Source: Jackrogersella multiformis (lineage: Eukaryota > Ascomycota > Sordariomycetes > Xylariales > Hypoxylaceae). From it: a DNA stretch of 64,000 bases. The DNA is taken from contig CADCXD010000011.1 in assembly GCA_902806575.1 (NCBI GenBank), forward strand, positions 2,232,001-2,296,000. The letters run 5' to 3'. Below are positions 40,818-52,504 of this stretch, piece after piece (the first letter of the stretch is position 1; every line of letters begins with the position of its first letter). Under the pieces are notes generated by a model. It made no database searches and had not been told where the DNA came from. It was given only the letters and a program-made list of their open reading frames with translations. The translations under genes were made by a program, and so were the position numbers.

Positions 40818-41975
40818 CTAGAGGAACTTCCCCTTCTCGAACCTGCCGCCGAAATCCGCGGCGCGGTTGATGAGCTCGCGGCGCTGGCCGGCGCCGATGC
40901 GCGAGCCGGACCGCATGTCCTTCTCGCGGTCGAAGGCGCGGCGGCTGGGGTCGTCCTCCTCCTCGTCCGGCGCCAGCGGCCGCCCCTGGCGCTCCCGCTG
41001 GTGCTCCTCGTACAGGCTGCGGCCCCGCGCCGCCTCCGCGAGGCTGCGGATGCGCTCCTCCTGCTCCGCGTGCTTCTTGCTCTCGCGCTTTAGGGCGCCG
41101 CCGTTGCCGCCGCTGGTGGTGGTGGTTTGCGACGTGGCGTCCGGGTCCCGGCCTAGCACGGCGTTCTCGAGCCGCTTGCGCTTCTGCGCCGGCGTCTCCG
41201 TCCAGATGCTGGCGATCTCGCTGCCGCCCCCGCCGGGGTTGCTGGCGCCGGCGCGCGGCCCCGAGGCGAAGCGCCGGCTCTTGAGCTTGGTCGGGTCCGG
41301 CGCCCGGCACTCCGCCGCCGTGGGCGGCGCGAGCATCCAGTCGTCGCGCTGTGGGCCCACGGCTTCGGCGGCGGCTCGCGCCGCGGCGGCGGCCGCTTGC
41401 GCTTGCGTGTGCCGCGCCTGGTGCGAGGTTGAGGTTGGGAGCGCCGGCCCGTAGTCCGAGTCGGAATCTGAGTCTGAGTCCGATGAGTTGTTTGGGGGCC
41501 GAGAGGAGAGAGAGGCTGGGGGCGGGGCGGGCCCTTGTACGCGTTTTGTGGGAGCGGGAGCTGGAGTTGGGGCTGGAGGGGGCGCCGGTCCTGCTTCCTC
41601 GTCATCGTCGTCGTCTTGTAGCGCGATCTCGTCGTGGTTCGCGACTGGGAGGGTAGGGCCTATAGACTGATTCCCTGTGGAAGGCGGTGGAGGGGCGGAC
41701 GGACCAATGTCGGAGTCGGAGTTGCTATCGCTGTCGTCTAACTTGACTTCATCCGTATTCGAAGGGGGTAAGGTAGGTCCTATAGACCCCTTAGTCGGAG
41801 GTCTAGGAGCAGATAGGCCGTAGTCATCTTCGTCGTCGCTGCTGCCGAGGTCTACTTCTTCCTGGTTTCGGTCTGTGGCTCGTAGCTTTGCGGCGGGAGA
41901 TTCTGGCGATTCGTCGTCGGGAGTGCGCTTTCGCTTGGGGAGTTGCGGAGGTAGTTGAGGTCCTATGGACGACAT
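40818..41975 (-). CDS. GPALPP-motif / DUF3752 protein
   Basis: A single exon of 385 residues. The N-terminal half carries repeated (S)IGPxLP motifs: SIGPQLPPQLP, SIGPTLPPS, DIGPSAPPPP, SIGPTLPVAN, then YGPALPTS, separated by acidic D/E/S runs. The C-terminal half is the DUF3752 region: DDWMLAPP, SRRFASGPRAG, IASIWTETPAQKRKRLENAV, KHAEQEERIRSLAEAARGR, SLYEEHQRERQ, and RRAFDREKDMRSGSRIGAGQ ending GGRFEKGKFL. The human relative is GPALPP1; a nuclear, perhaps splicing-linked role is suspected but not established. It is very GC-rich on the coding strand at the C-terminal end, which gives long shadow frames on both strands. It shares a divergent 643-bp region with VPS8. Confidence 0.9.
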   Translation of the reverse strand: MSSIGPQLPPQLPKRKRTPDDESPESPAAKLRATDRNQEEVDLGSSDDEDDYGLSAPRPPTKGSIGPTLPPSNTDEVKLDDSDSNSDSDIGPSAPPPPSTGNQSIGPTLPVANHDEIALQDDDDDEEAGPAPPPAPTPAPAPTKRVQGPAPPPASLSSRPPNNSSDSDSDSDSDYGPALPTSTSHQARHTQAQAAAAAARAAAEAVGPQRDDWMLAPPTAAECRAPDPTKLKSRRFASGPRAGASNPGGGGSEIASIWTETPAQKRKRLENAVLGRDPDATSQTTTTSGGNGGALKRESKKHAEQEERIRSLAEAARGRSLYEEHQRERQGRPLAPDEEEDDPSRRAFDREKDMRSGSRIGAGQRRELINRAADFGGRFEKGKFL

Positions 41976-42618
41976 GGTAGCTTGTATTGTGTATTGAAGA
42001 AGATAATTGGTGTTTGGTGATTTGGTGATTTTGGTAGAAAGGGACCTCGATATCGTAGCTTAGATCTTGAAGCTTGAAGATGAATCTAATGAAAAGGATA
42101 GTGCAGGGGTTAAGGAAACGAGTAAGGTTATCGATTGGTCTTGTTAGTTGTACCTCGGTATCTGTTGGCTCGTGCGTCGCTTATCCTCTACCGTTCATTG
42201 GTTCATACCTAAACTTACGGGTCGTCGAGCGTTTGCTAATAATAAGGCTGAGCTAGCTTGGGGAGGTACATATGTACGTAAGGCAGACCTGAATGGATTC
42301 AGAAGGAGCTGCGATAATATCAAATCTAAAATCACATTGTACTACGGGTACTTTTCTTTCTGTACATACCCAACACAAGATTTCTTCCTTTCTGCTACCG
42401 AAGAGCCAGCAATTCCACTACCATATTCACAATCTAAACCTTAGCTTTCGATAGAGCTATAGAACCAGCAATTGAGCGTTAAGCTTACTACGCAACCTTA
42501 AGAACGGAGAGCTTCGGAACTTTGATACGGCGACCCGGTTCGACCAAACTCACGATTCCGAGGAAATAATATAACCGATAGTCTTCCTTGAAGTTATGCG
42601 ACCGATGCTGACATCTCG
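41976..42618. other. Divergent promoter region, GPALPP gene and VPS8
   Basis: No ORF supported; contains a tandem GTGTTTGGTGATTTGGTGATTTTGG stretch near 42011-42034 (repeat unit GATTTGGT). Confidence 0.5.
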
Positions 42619-45600
42619 ATGAGCTCGTCTTCCCCGGAGAGAGATGATGGGGCTGCCAGTATGGAATATGATCAGCTAGATCTAGCTCCAGACGGAGACG
42701 CGGCGTCGAGCGATGAGGAGACGATCAGGGGAGAGCGGGAACAAGAAGAGATAGCCGACGTCGAGGTTGACGAGGAGGAGCGAAACAGTGTTGAATCCGA
42801 TCATCCTACCGGGAACGGGACAATCGCAAATCGATATCGCCAACTATTAAGGGATCGCGATGATGTGTCGGAAGAGGGTTCGGCTGATGGTCTACCTCGA
42901 AGGGTCGGGAGTCCGATAGATTCGCTGCTCTCCGTACCTGATGATTCTCCTTCTCTTCAGGTACAGTGCCCATAATACAATACTCTCAGGGGTATTCGAC
43001 TGACAGCTTCTCTAGGGTTCTATGATATCTTCCATTGGAAGCAGTAGAGTCCCTTCTCTAGCCTCGCGCCAGGGGCTAAATAGCCCTACGCCTTCGTTCA
43101 GACCCTTTGACCGACGATTCAAATCACGTATAACCTCGCCATCATCCGCGCTCTCTCCACGACCGAGTTCGCCTGCATTTCTGACCGGGCACAGTAGGCA
43201 GGTGTCCATGAGCAGTCAGTTCTTATTGGAATCCGGCGATACCGAAACCCCTACGCCGCCGTGGGAAGTTGTACGATGGACGAAACTTAAGAAATTGAAT
43301 GGACAGGCTTTTTCGGAAGCCGGAAAACGTAGCTTTGGCTCCCCTACGTGTATAGCTGTTTCTGCATCGATCGTGTTGGGAACCTCTAAAGGAATAATCT
43401 TAATGTTTGATTACAACCAGAATTTGAAAATGATCATTGGTCCGGGCACGAAAGGTTGGTTGCTATCTCCGAGTAAGCTCTTGCATTATGTGTAATATTG
43501 ACTAGCTACAGCTGTTGAGTCCGGGCCCATCACCGCGATCGCCATATCCGCCGACTATACAACGATAGCTGGCGGCCATGCAAGCGGAAACATCTTCACA
43601 TGGGACACTAGCCGTGTTTCTCGGCCATTTCTACACATAACTCCTCTCGACTCGTCTCAGTTACAAAACCGAACGATCGACGGTCATATGCCAAATGTGT
43701 CGATTACACATCTAGGGTTTCTAGGCACTAGGCATACCGCTCTAGTTTCCGCCGACGACCGCGGCATGGCATTTTCTCATCTCGCATCTCGAGGCACCGG
43801 CGCGCTTGGGCGAACAGTCAAGACGGTAAGGATATTAGGCCGCTATCCAGACGCTCCGCCTCCCTCGTCAGGCAAACCCCTTAAGCCTAGCACCGTGTTA
43901 GGCTTTTCTCCATTACCACTCGGAAACATTGAACGAGCAACAGATTCGATGGGCCTTACAGCCATGCTCACTCCTTACCTGCTTGTCATAGTTTCGACGA
44001 CACCAGTCGCCCAGACTCAGCACAAGTCTGCCAGGCCAAAGGATGTGACGCCGCACAGTGCTATGACGGGCTGTTTGGCATGGTTTCCCGCAGTCAAACT
44101 AAAAGTGCCCGATCCTAGCACTGGCAGCACCATGTCCAAGGTCAAACTCGTGTACTGCTGGTCTAATGTCCTCACCGTCTTAGATGTGGACGAGATACCA
44201 TCGGAGGATAGTAATAAACCACCAATCCTGAAGTTCAAAGCACGCAGCAGATGGAAGTGCGAGGAAGCAATCGTAGCAGTTCAGTGGCTTAGCCGTTCTG
44301 TCTTGACCGTCTTAACGATTACGCAGAGGCTCATCGTCCTTGAAGACCGGTCGATGAGGATGACCGAAGCCTTTGATCTTATCCACAAGTACATTTATCA
44401 CGCCGATCTTTTCTCCACCCAGCTACACAGTCTAGTTGAGCAGCTTGACGAGGATGACACAACTATGCACGGCGTCGTCGCGGATGCCTTCTACATGAGC
44501 TTGAAGGCGTATAAGGGTCGTATCTTCTTGTTAGGTTTCAACGACGTATCACTCGGCGCGTTATCAAATTGGGCCGATCGACTGATAGCGTTGATGGAGA
44601 ATGGCGACTACATCGGCGCAATCCAGCTAGCGACATCCTACTATACAGGAGATGCTAACAAGTTGACAGTCGGTCTTCCCGAGGATTCCACCTTGAGGCA
44701 CCGAATGGTACGCGATAAGGTCATGGAGATAATGAGCGCGTCCCTTAAATATGCGTTTGGCCAGCGGCAAAAAAACAAAGCATCTATAGATGATCAACAG
44801 CTGCGACATCTTGCCGAGACGTGCTTTATTGCCTGCCAAAGCGTTGGAGATCTTGACTTCCTCTTCGACGAGATGTACGAATGGTATGAAGACGGCGATA
44901 CCGAAGGAATATTTCTTGAGGTGTTGGAGCCGTACATTCTCGAGAAGACAATACCAACTGTGCCGCCAACCGCAGTCAAAGCGATGGTCACTCACTATGT
45001 CAGCAAAGGCTGGGAAAGCCGCTTGGAAGAGATAATATGCCATATGAAAACAGCCACACTCGACATTGATCAGATTACGTCACTCTGCAAGCAGCATGGC
45101 CTCTACGATGCTCTTATATACGTCTGGAATCAAGCGTTGTTTGATTACATTACACCCCTTATCGACCTACTCACTCTCTTAATACCCCTAGTGCAGAATA
45201 CCGACTATACCACATCTAGGAACTTAATGGAAGATGAGATCTATGGGGTTAATGCACTGAAGATGTTCCCGTATCTTTCTTACACGTTGACCGGGAGAGT
45301 ATATCCTACTGGCGAGAGGATGGACGATGGGGTGGCGTCGCAGGCCAAGGCCGAGTTATATTGGTTTCTCTTTTCCGGAAAGAGTATAATATGGCCGAAA
45401 GGCAGCGACAAGATATTTCTGACACATCCAACACAGGCAGAGGAGCCATCCTTTCCGTATCTCAGGATGATACTGCAATATGATGCCCCCAGCTTTTTAA
45501 GTGCCCTAAACGAAGCATTCGAGGATTCGTTCTTGAATGATTCTCAAGAGAAACAGCTCAATGGCGGTACGGGAAGAGACCTACCAGAAGAGCAAATATT

Positions 45601-47638
45601 CGGTTTGACAGTCGATCGCCAATATGTTGTATCCATCCTGTTGGAGATCATGAATCCAAACGATTTTGCACCAGAAGATACAATATATCTGGACATGTTC
45701 ATTGCTCGAAACCTCCCCAAATTCCCGCAGTACCTTCTTATTCCGGGTTCCACCCTGAACAAGGTCTTAGCCGGTCTATGCAATTATCCCGGAATAGATT
45801 TGGCGGAAGATGCCCAACTAAGTTCGGAATATCTACTTTCTATGTACCAACCGCCAGACATATCGACGATGATACCCCTATTCAAAAAGGCATGTTTCTA
45901 CCGTATCCTGAAACGGATATATAGGAACGACAAGCAATATGGGAAGCTGTTGCAGACTTACTTCGAAGACCCGGAGGACCAAACAGAAGTTTTCGAATGC
46001 ATTGCGGAATGCTTACAGCCTCAGGCTAGCCCTCCTAAGAGACAAGTCCAAGACGTGCAAGAAGTTATCAAACGGCATTCGCAGGAGCTAGTTGAGCTCG
46101 ACCCAATCCGAGCTGCTCAGACTTTAGCTGCGTATGCGCCAAATTTGCATAGATTCGTTTTGGACTCTCTCGAAGAGGGCTCAGAATTGCAATATGATTA
46201 CCTCAGAACTCTTCTTGAGCCGGACTCCGAGACTTCCGAGCAGCCACCTACTTTGCTAGACCGAGATTTCGTCGAACAATATGTGCAACTCATGTGTCGA
46301 TATAACTCGTCTCATGTGTCGGACTATGTGGGTATTGTTCAGGCTACAAATCTGAGGCTTGACAAACTGCTGCCAACCATGGAAGATACCGGTGTCATTG
46401 ATGCCGTGGTCATTCTTATGGCTCGCGAGGGACAAGTTCGAGATGCTATGAGCCGCCTGACTAGACATTTGGAAACACTGGAGTCGGCTCTTCAAGGTTT
46501 AGTCGCAAATGCAGATGACCATGGCGACGACCTAGATGTTAAAGAAGCTGCCGAAGAGTTACTACGGGGGCTCCAAAGATACACACACGTTGGTATTTGG
46601 CTGTGTCAAGGACAGATGAAAACTTCCAAGAAGCTCAACGGGATTAGCCGACGAGGCTCACCGTCGTCTAGTGAGCTTTCCCCCGACGAGGTGTTGTGGC
46701 TTGATTTGATAGACACCACCGTCCAGATCACGCGCCGTTTATCGTCTGTTGTTTCGCCGTCTAAGCCAGATCGAGTCTCGAGCACTGCTTCCCCGACACC
46801 AGTTCTTGACAGCGATAAACTAGTAGCACTCCTACGCTCACTTGTGCAACACACGTTCACGGCGCTTATGACTGCGACTTCCACTCAAGGTTCGGGCTTG
46901 CCCAACAATCGTCTCGTTGCCAATTCAGGGGGTAGTCTCACGTTTCTTCGGATCCTCCGGGCATTCCTAACTCGCGCGGCTGCCACCTCTCCCAATCTTG
47001 CAGACTTACGAGCCGTGCTTACCTCCATATTCTCGGCATATACATATGAGGAATCGATACTGCAACTCTCAAACCGGCTCCTTGAGCAGCAGCTATTCGT
47101 CAATGTCAAACAGGCCGTAGAACTCCGTCAGCGGGGGTGGCGACCTAGAGGATCGACGTGCGAGGCGTGCGGGAAGCGGGTTTGGGGTCCTGGGGTTGCT
47201 GGGAACGTTTTCGAGGCTTGGGAGGAGAAACAGGCTATCGAAAGTAAGAAGCGGGAAGAAAAGAAAACGGCATTCGCCGGCCAGGCGGTCGCGCGCGGAA
47301 AAGGGAAGGCTGATGCTCCGACGGAAGAGGATGAGACGTACACGGGAAAGGGGAAGGGCAAAAGCACAGATACGAGTAACGGTCTTAGCTCGTCGGGGGA
47401 GCAGATGTCGAACGGTAAACAGGACGTTCAGAGTTTAGATATCGAAACGAACGGGGACGCTTATGTGCGGCGGAAAGACCAACAACCTCTGGGTCCGCTC
47501 ATAGTTTTGGCCTGCAGGCACATATACCACAAGGCTTGCCTAGACGCGTTACAGGCGAAGCACGACGCGGACGGTGGTCACAGGGAGGTGGACGAGTTCG
47601 GCCACGAGATGGAGTATAGATGTCCTATTGACGGCTAG
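42619..47638 (+). CDS. vps8: VPS8, CORVET tethering complex subunit
   Basis: Exons 42619-42960, 43016-43454 and 43512-47638 join to 1635 residues. CORVET tethers early endosomes through Rab5-GTP; Vps8 is the Rab5-binding subunit. The N-terminus is acidic and disordered. A beta-propeller follows (about residues 215-500) with IAISADYTTIAGGHASGNIFTWD (cut: WD-like, near residue 265-290) and VSITHLGFLGTRHTALVSAD. Next comes a long alpha-solenoid with the Vps8 family core (VDRQYVVSILLEIMNPNDF, FIARNLPKFPQYLLIP, near residues 955-1005). The C-terminus is a RING-like pair: CEACGKRVWG at about 1477 and CRHIYHKACLDA with CPIDG at the end. About 110 low-complexity Lys/Gly-rich residues separate the two halves. 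Start ATG 42619 opens directly into the acidic leader. Confidence 0.92.
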
Positions 47639-48149
47639 GGTGGGAAAATAATAGGATAGGAGGCACGGTCTGGCCATCGTTGTATTTTCGAGTTGTACAG
47701 TACGGAGGTAGCTACCTAGGTACGCGTCGTCGGCATGAGATCGAGCGCTTCGAATAAAATGTTGGGGAACTTTTGAAGAATATCTAGTTCTTGGGGATGT
47801 ATGGGATTACAGCGTTCAGCTCTGATATTAGTAAATATGTAATTTGTACACATTTTGTAAAAAGACCATGCAGAAAGGGGGTGGGATATTTCCGATGGGT
47901 TCATCTCAGCTGAGTTCATTGCATTTATTCACCTGTGGTGTCTTTTTATACATCCCTTGGCATACCACCCCCTATAGTAACATGATAGCATCCAACCACA
48001 TGGGAATAGCCCACGTACCAATATTAATATACACGCGAGAATTATTTATACAGGCCAAATGCTCCGAAGCAACGAGGCCAAATCCATCCATTCAACAAAA
48101 ATTCAGAGTATCCGCCCATCCGTCCATTCCTACCTGACAAACAACTAAT
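47639..48149. other. intergenic between convergent genes
   Basis: One ACCTAGGT motif at about 47714. Nothing else seen. Confidence 0.5.
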
Positions 48150-49993
48150 CTAAGCTGCCGTCGTCGTGCTCCTAGAGCATTTCTTCTTATGCGACGGGGT
48201 GACGTACACCGTCGTGACCACCACCTCCCCCTCACCCTCACCCTCACCCTCACCCTTCCCCTTCCCCTTCACCCCCAACGTCGCCGAGGCCTTAGCCAGC
48301 GCCGAGCCCGTGATGCTCGGCACGTCCGGCGCCGCGACCGTCGGGTCGACCGACAGCGTGCTCGTCACGGGCGCCGCCAGGCTCGACAGCGGAATCAGGC
48401 CCGCCGCCGCCACCACCGCCGGAGCCGTCGTGTTCGCCGGAGCATACGGCGCGGCGATGGCCGTGGCCGTGCTGTAGGCACAGCTCGAGCTCGTTAGCGT
48501 TAGCGACTCCGTCACTACGATCACTTGCGCCAGGCTGGCCGGGCAGTTGGCGATCGCCGCGGCGCACGACGTGACGGAGTACGTGCTCGTCGTCGTGGCC
48601 GTGGACGTGACGCACGCCCCGGCCGCGCCCGTGCCGAGCGCTACAGTGGCGCTGGTAGTCGCGGTCGGCTGGCCGACGGTAACGAAGCAGGTGCTGGTCG
48701 ACGCGGCGAACAGCGTGGTGCTGACGGTGGGGTTGAAATCCGCGAGCGTCAGGTCGCCGATGTCGGCGCCGATATCCACGAAGGCGCCGGCGTTGACGTT
48801 GATCTCCGCCGTCGCCGGCAGGATGCACGTGCTGCCGTTGGGCGGCGGCAGGCTGAACTGCTCCCCCAGCTTCACCTCCGGGATGTTGAGGTACGCGCCG
48901 GCTAGCGCCTTGGCCTCGAGGAGCGGGCTCGAGGGCAGCTCCAGCCCGCCTTGCACGCGCAGCCGCAGGGCTACGGTTAGGTTGGCGGGCGCGCTGACGG
49001 AGAGAGGGAGGAGGGTTGCGGAGGTGCCGTCGCTGTGGGAGGGAGGTTGTCAGATGGGGGTCGGTTTGGATATAAGGGGTAGGGAGGGAAGAAACAAAGG
49101 GATAGAAAGAAAGGAAAGAAATAGCAACTTACAACTTGGCAGTATTGCCAACGCTGGGATCTAGCTCAATAGTGAAATATGACCCGTCAGGGATGGAAAC
49201 CTGGAAACCGCCCTCGGCCTCGATCTCGCCCGAGATGCCTATCACGAGGTCTACGGCGAACACGATGCCGACTTGGAACCCGGCGCCCTATAACAACGAG
49301 TCCCCTCTGTCAGTCTACGATGTCTCTTGGATAGCACGACACCACACATCCTCCTTCTTTGGCGGGACGGGATACGCAAAAAAAAGACCAGGAACCACTT
49401 ACGGAGATGCCGACCGGGGTCTGGGACGAGAACAGCGGGACGACGAACTGGCCGCTGGCCTTGGTGACGACGCTCAGGTCGACGAGGGCGCCGACGCCCC
49501 GGAAGCCGACGGTCAGGCTGGCGTCGTTGAGCGGGTTAAAGTCCTTCAGGTCCTCGAGCAGCTCCTCGAGGTTGTCCGGGAACTCGGCGAACGCCTCGAG
49601 CGCGCCCCAGGTCCGGCAGTCGACGCAGGCGAGGTCGAGGGAGAATGCCACGCCTGAGACTGACCAGTCGCTGTCGAGTGTGTTAGCATGGGTTTGCTCG
49701 CTCGGTCGTTTGCTCTCGTATGTAGGTAGGTACATATAGGAGCGAAATGGGGTGGGTGTCTGTACGTACCCGGAGAACAACGTGAAGTCCTTAACTTGGA
49801 AGCCTAGGTCGAAGGTCTCGTTGGCATCGCGCTTGACCATCAGCCTGCCCGATCGGGGCGAGTATCGTGGTGCTACGAGTTGTACGTCGCGTGGGGTAAC
49901 AACTCGGGGTGCTACTATATCGGCGACGGGCTTCGCTGTTGCTGACGCTAGCAGCGACGAGCAGGCCAGGACGAGAGGTAGTAGACTGTACAT
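48150..49993 (-). CDS. Secreted cell-surface-type protein, family uncertain
   Basis: Exons 49770-49993, 49403-49670, 49133-49287 and 48150-49032 join to 509 residues. A signal peptide is clear (MYSLLPLVLACSSLLASATA), followed by a possible Kex2 site (MVKRDANET, near residue 54). The body alternates hydrophobic and polar residues in a beta-sandwich-like manner, with SLDLACVDCRTWG, LTVGFRGVGALVDLSV, FQVGIVFAVDLVIGISGEIE and PANLTVALRLRVQGG. The last 200 residues are Ser/Thr/Ala-rich with several Cys, then a GKGKGEGEGEGEGE tract (CCCTCA hexamer repeats on the plus strand, about 48228-48270). It ends VYVTPSHKKKCSRSTTTAA, with no GPI signal. It resembles fungal extracellular proteins of the DUF7029/DUF7223 type, but I am not certain. 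All introns are GT-AG. Confidence 0.7.
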
Positions 49994-52504
49994 GGCGGCG
50001 GCGGCGGTTTACCTATCCTATCCCTCTTACCTATGAATGAGAAGTCGACTCGGCTTGAATACCGACCGGGACACCCACAGAACGATAGGACGGAAGATGT
50101 GAATATAAAGTCAGTCCTCCACGAAAGAAGCTCTCACGACAGACTCGCACGTACACATACACAGACACGATGTAAGCCAGCCAGCCCCAACGGCCGGGCC
50201 GATCGTGAGTTATGTATACATCAGATATCACACATCTCATCTCACCTCCATCCAGTAAAAGCGGATTGCGCCGTAGTTACATGGCTAGACCCCGTCCCTT
50301 AGGAGGTGTCCAATAGTAGCATGGATAACTCAGGGCGACAGGAGGATTCGAGCAGGGGGCCATGCCGTTAAGAAGTCAACCTTACCAGCGCGGTTATGAA
50401 ACCGAAACAAGCCTTCGCCAAGACGAGAGAAAAGAGACGAAGGAACAAATAGCAAACCAACAAACTCGTCAACAAACTACCACCGTCACCTTATTCGCGT
50501 TACTTTGGTACTTGCATTACTTACAGTATTTATATTATCTACTCACATTACTTATACTACTTACATTATCTACTCACTTTGCTTGCTCTGCACATATTAA
50601 TTACGAGCCCAACTCACGTCGCGAACGAGGGGGATAGATGAGCTACTATAGCCCGTGCCAAATATAGCAAACATCCCGATACTTGGCATATCGGGCAAAT
50701 TAACGATTTATGCGATTCATTCGCTATATACATTAGTTAGTACCTTATGTAATGGATAGTATAGTGATGAAGTAATAAAGTAGAAATATGATAGTTATAG
50801 TGAGTAATATACACTAATAAAAACCGAATAAATAAAAAACAAGATCTCAACTTCATCATCAACATCCCCTCTATCCTCTCCTCTCCTCTCCGCATGGTAC
50901 CTCCAGCAGTTCAGTTCAGGTTCGGTAGAGCGCGCTCCAAACCAGACCTGCCTTGCGATGTGCCGTTATTGTTAACGTGACCAGGCGCATCGTGGAATAT
51001 CCTATTAATCAGATATCCTCCTTCCGGAAAAGGCAACCGAGATTCTTTTATCAAGCTTAGAACCTTGATCTATTAGTATGCAAACCTCTTCAGCTCCCTG
51101 TCGCCCTAGCCCCGTCTCCATTCCCGCCTCCGTCCAAGACGCCAGGGGATAGGGATAGGATCTCAATACCGATCTTCCACCTGGCTGGTTCCTCGATGAT
51201 GGCACCATGTCGGAGCTTCCAAGAACCCTTTTTATCTACCTACCTACCTAGGTGACCGATTTGATTGGACAATCCCAGATATACAAATTTACACATATTC
51301 GATAGAAACCAACCATGTGTCGCCGCTCTGCGCTGCGCCACCTCCCCGTCTCCCTTACTAATAGTACTAGTTAGACGCAGGCCACCCAAGAGTATAGAGT
51401 CAGCGGTTTCGCACCGACGCAGGGTCCTGCACGATCCCAATCCAGCGTTTCCACCAGCGCCCCCTAGCCCCTGGGTTAGGCGACCTACCTCCCTACCCAG
51501 GCAGGCTGAGGCTGAGAAATCGTCCCTTTTAAGAACCCTTTTCATCCTTCCATCCTTCCTTTCCTACCTAACCACCTATCTCAAACACGGCATACATAAT
51601 ACACGCCTATATATATAATATAAATATAAACACTTCCCCAGGCTTTCGCGCAACCGTACCAACATCCGTAGCCCAATGCAAGCTTAGCTGTCCGCCCCGC
51701 CCACTGCATATACTCTCACTCTCACTTACGTACGCACCCAGCTAGCCGCGGCGCGCGATGCGACGTATAGACAAGGGCGGGCGAAATGCGCGGCAGAAAA
51801 GCAGGATTGCGCCGACGTGTCTACCTAAGGTAGGTATGGTATGGTAGGTAATGTCGCGCTCCGATGTGGCATTCGATGATTAGTGTAGAGTAGTTCGACT
51901 GCGACAGCCGCGGCTCGGGGGCTGCGCATGTCACATGCCGACTGAGGACATACGGCACTTAAAGAGGCGAAATTTGAAAAGAAAAAAAAACTTGAAAAGC
52001 GAAAAAGGCGAAAAAAAATTCGAAAAAAAAAACACACGTGCGTCGACTGACTCGTCGACAGCCGTAAACCGCTTACCACCGTTCCAAGTCACATCCACAT
52101 CCACATCGCAATCCAACCTTGTCACAACCCAAGAAGCAAAGCAGTCAAAAAGGCAAAGGTAGTCTATTTATCGCCGTCCCAATTCAATTCCACGGTGACA
52201 AGAGATGATGATGATGATGATGATGATGAAGTCTGTTATTCTATGATCGAGCCCCGACCCCCGGCCCCGGTCCCGGCCGTTGCTCCCGTCAGCAGGTAGG
52301 TAAAAAAGACCCCGCTACTCCCGTTCGACCCTCCCCTGAATCGCTTGTGATACACTGGTAAGGCCGTGCTGCTGCCGTAATACATGAGGGTACATGTAGC
52401 TTTAAACAAAAGAGAAGCGGTGTGGTAAATAGTTGGTTTTCATTTGTACACTTTTTGTCGGTTACTCCCATCATAGCTACCATGGCTTTAGGCGTGATAC
52501 GCCT
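49994..52504. other. 2.5-kb intergenic, no gene seen
   Basis: Holds AT-rich DNA near 50640-50840, ACCTACCTAGGT at about 51240, poly-A blocks at about 51980-52030 and (GAT)9 at 52205-52231. Short frames here have skewed composition. Confidence 0.6.

Noticed and set aside
40807..41656. Several long Arg/Ala/Pro-rich frames on both strands
   Set aside because: Shadows of the GC-rich GPALPP/DUF3752 coding sequence.
42536..42570. Possible tRNA T arm (CCGGTTCGACC)
   Set aside because: Flanking bases do not pair into a T stem and no other arms are present.
48292..48905. Long Arg/Gly-rich frames on both strands
   Set aside because: Shadows of the GC-rich exon of the secreted protein.
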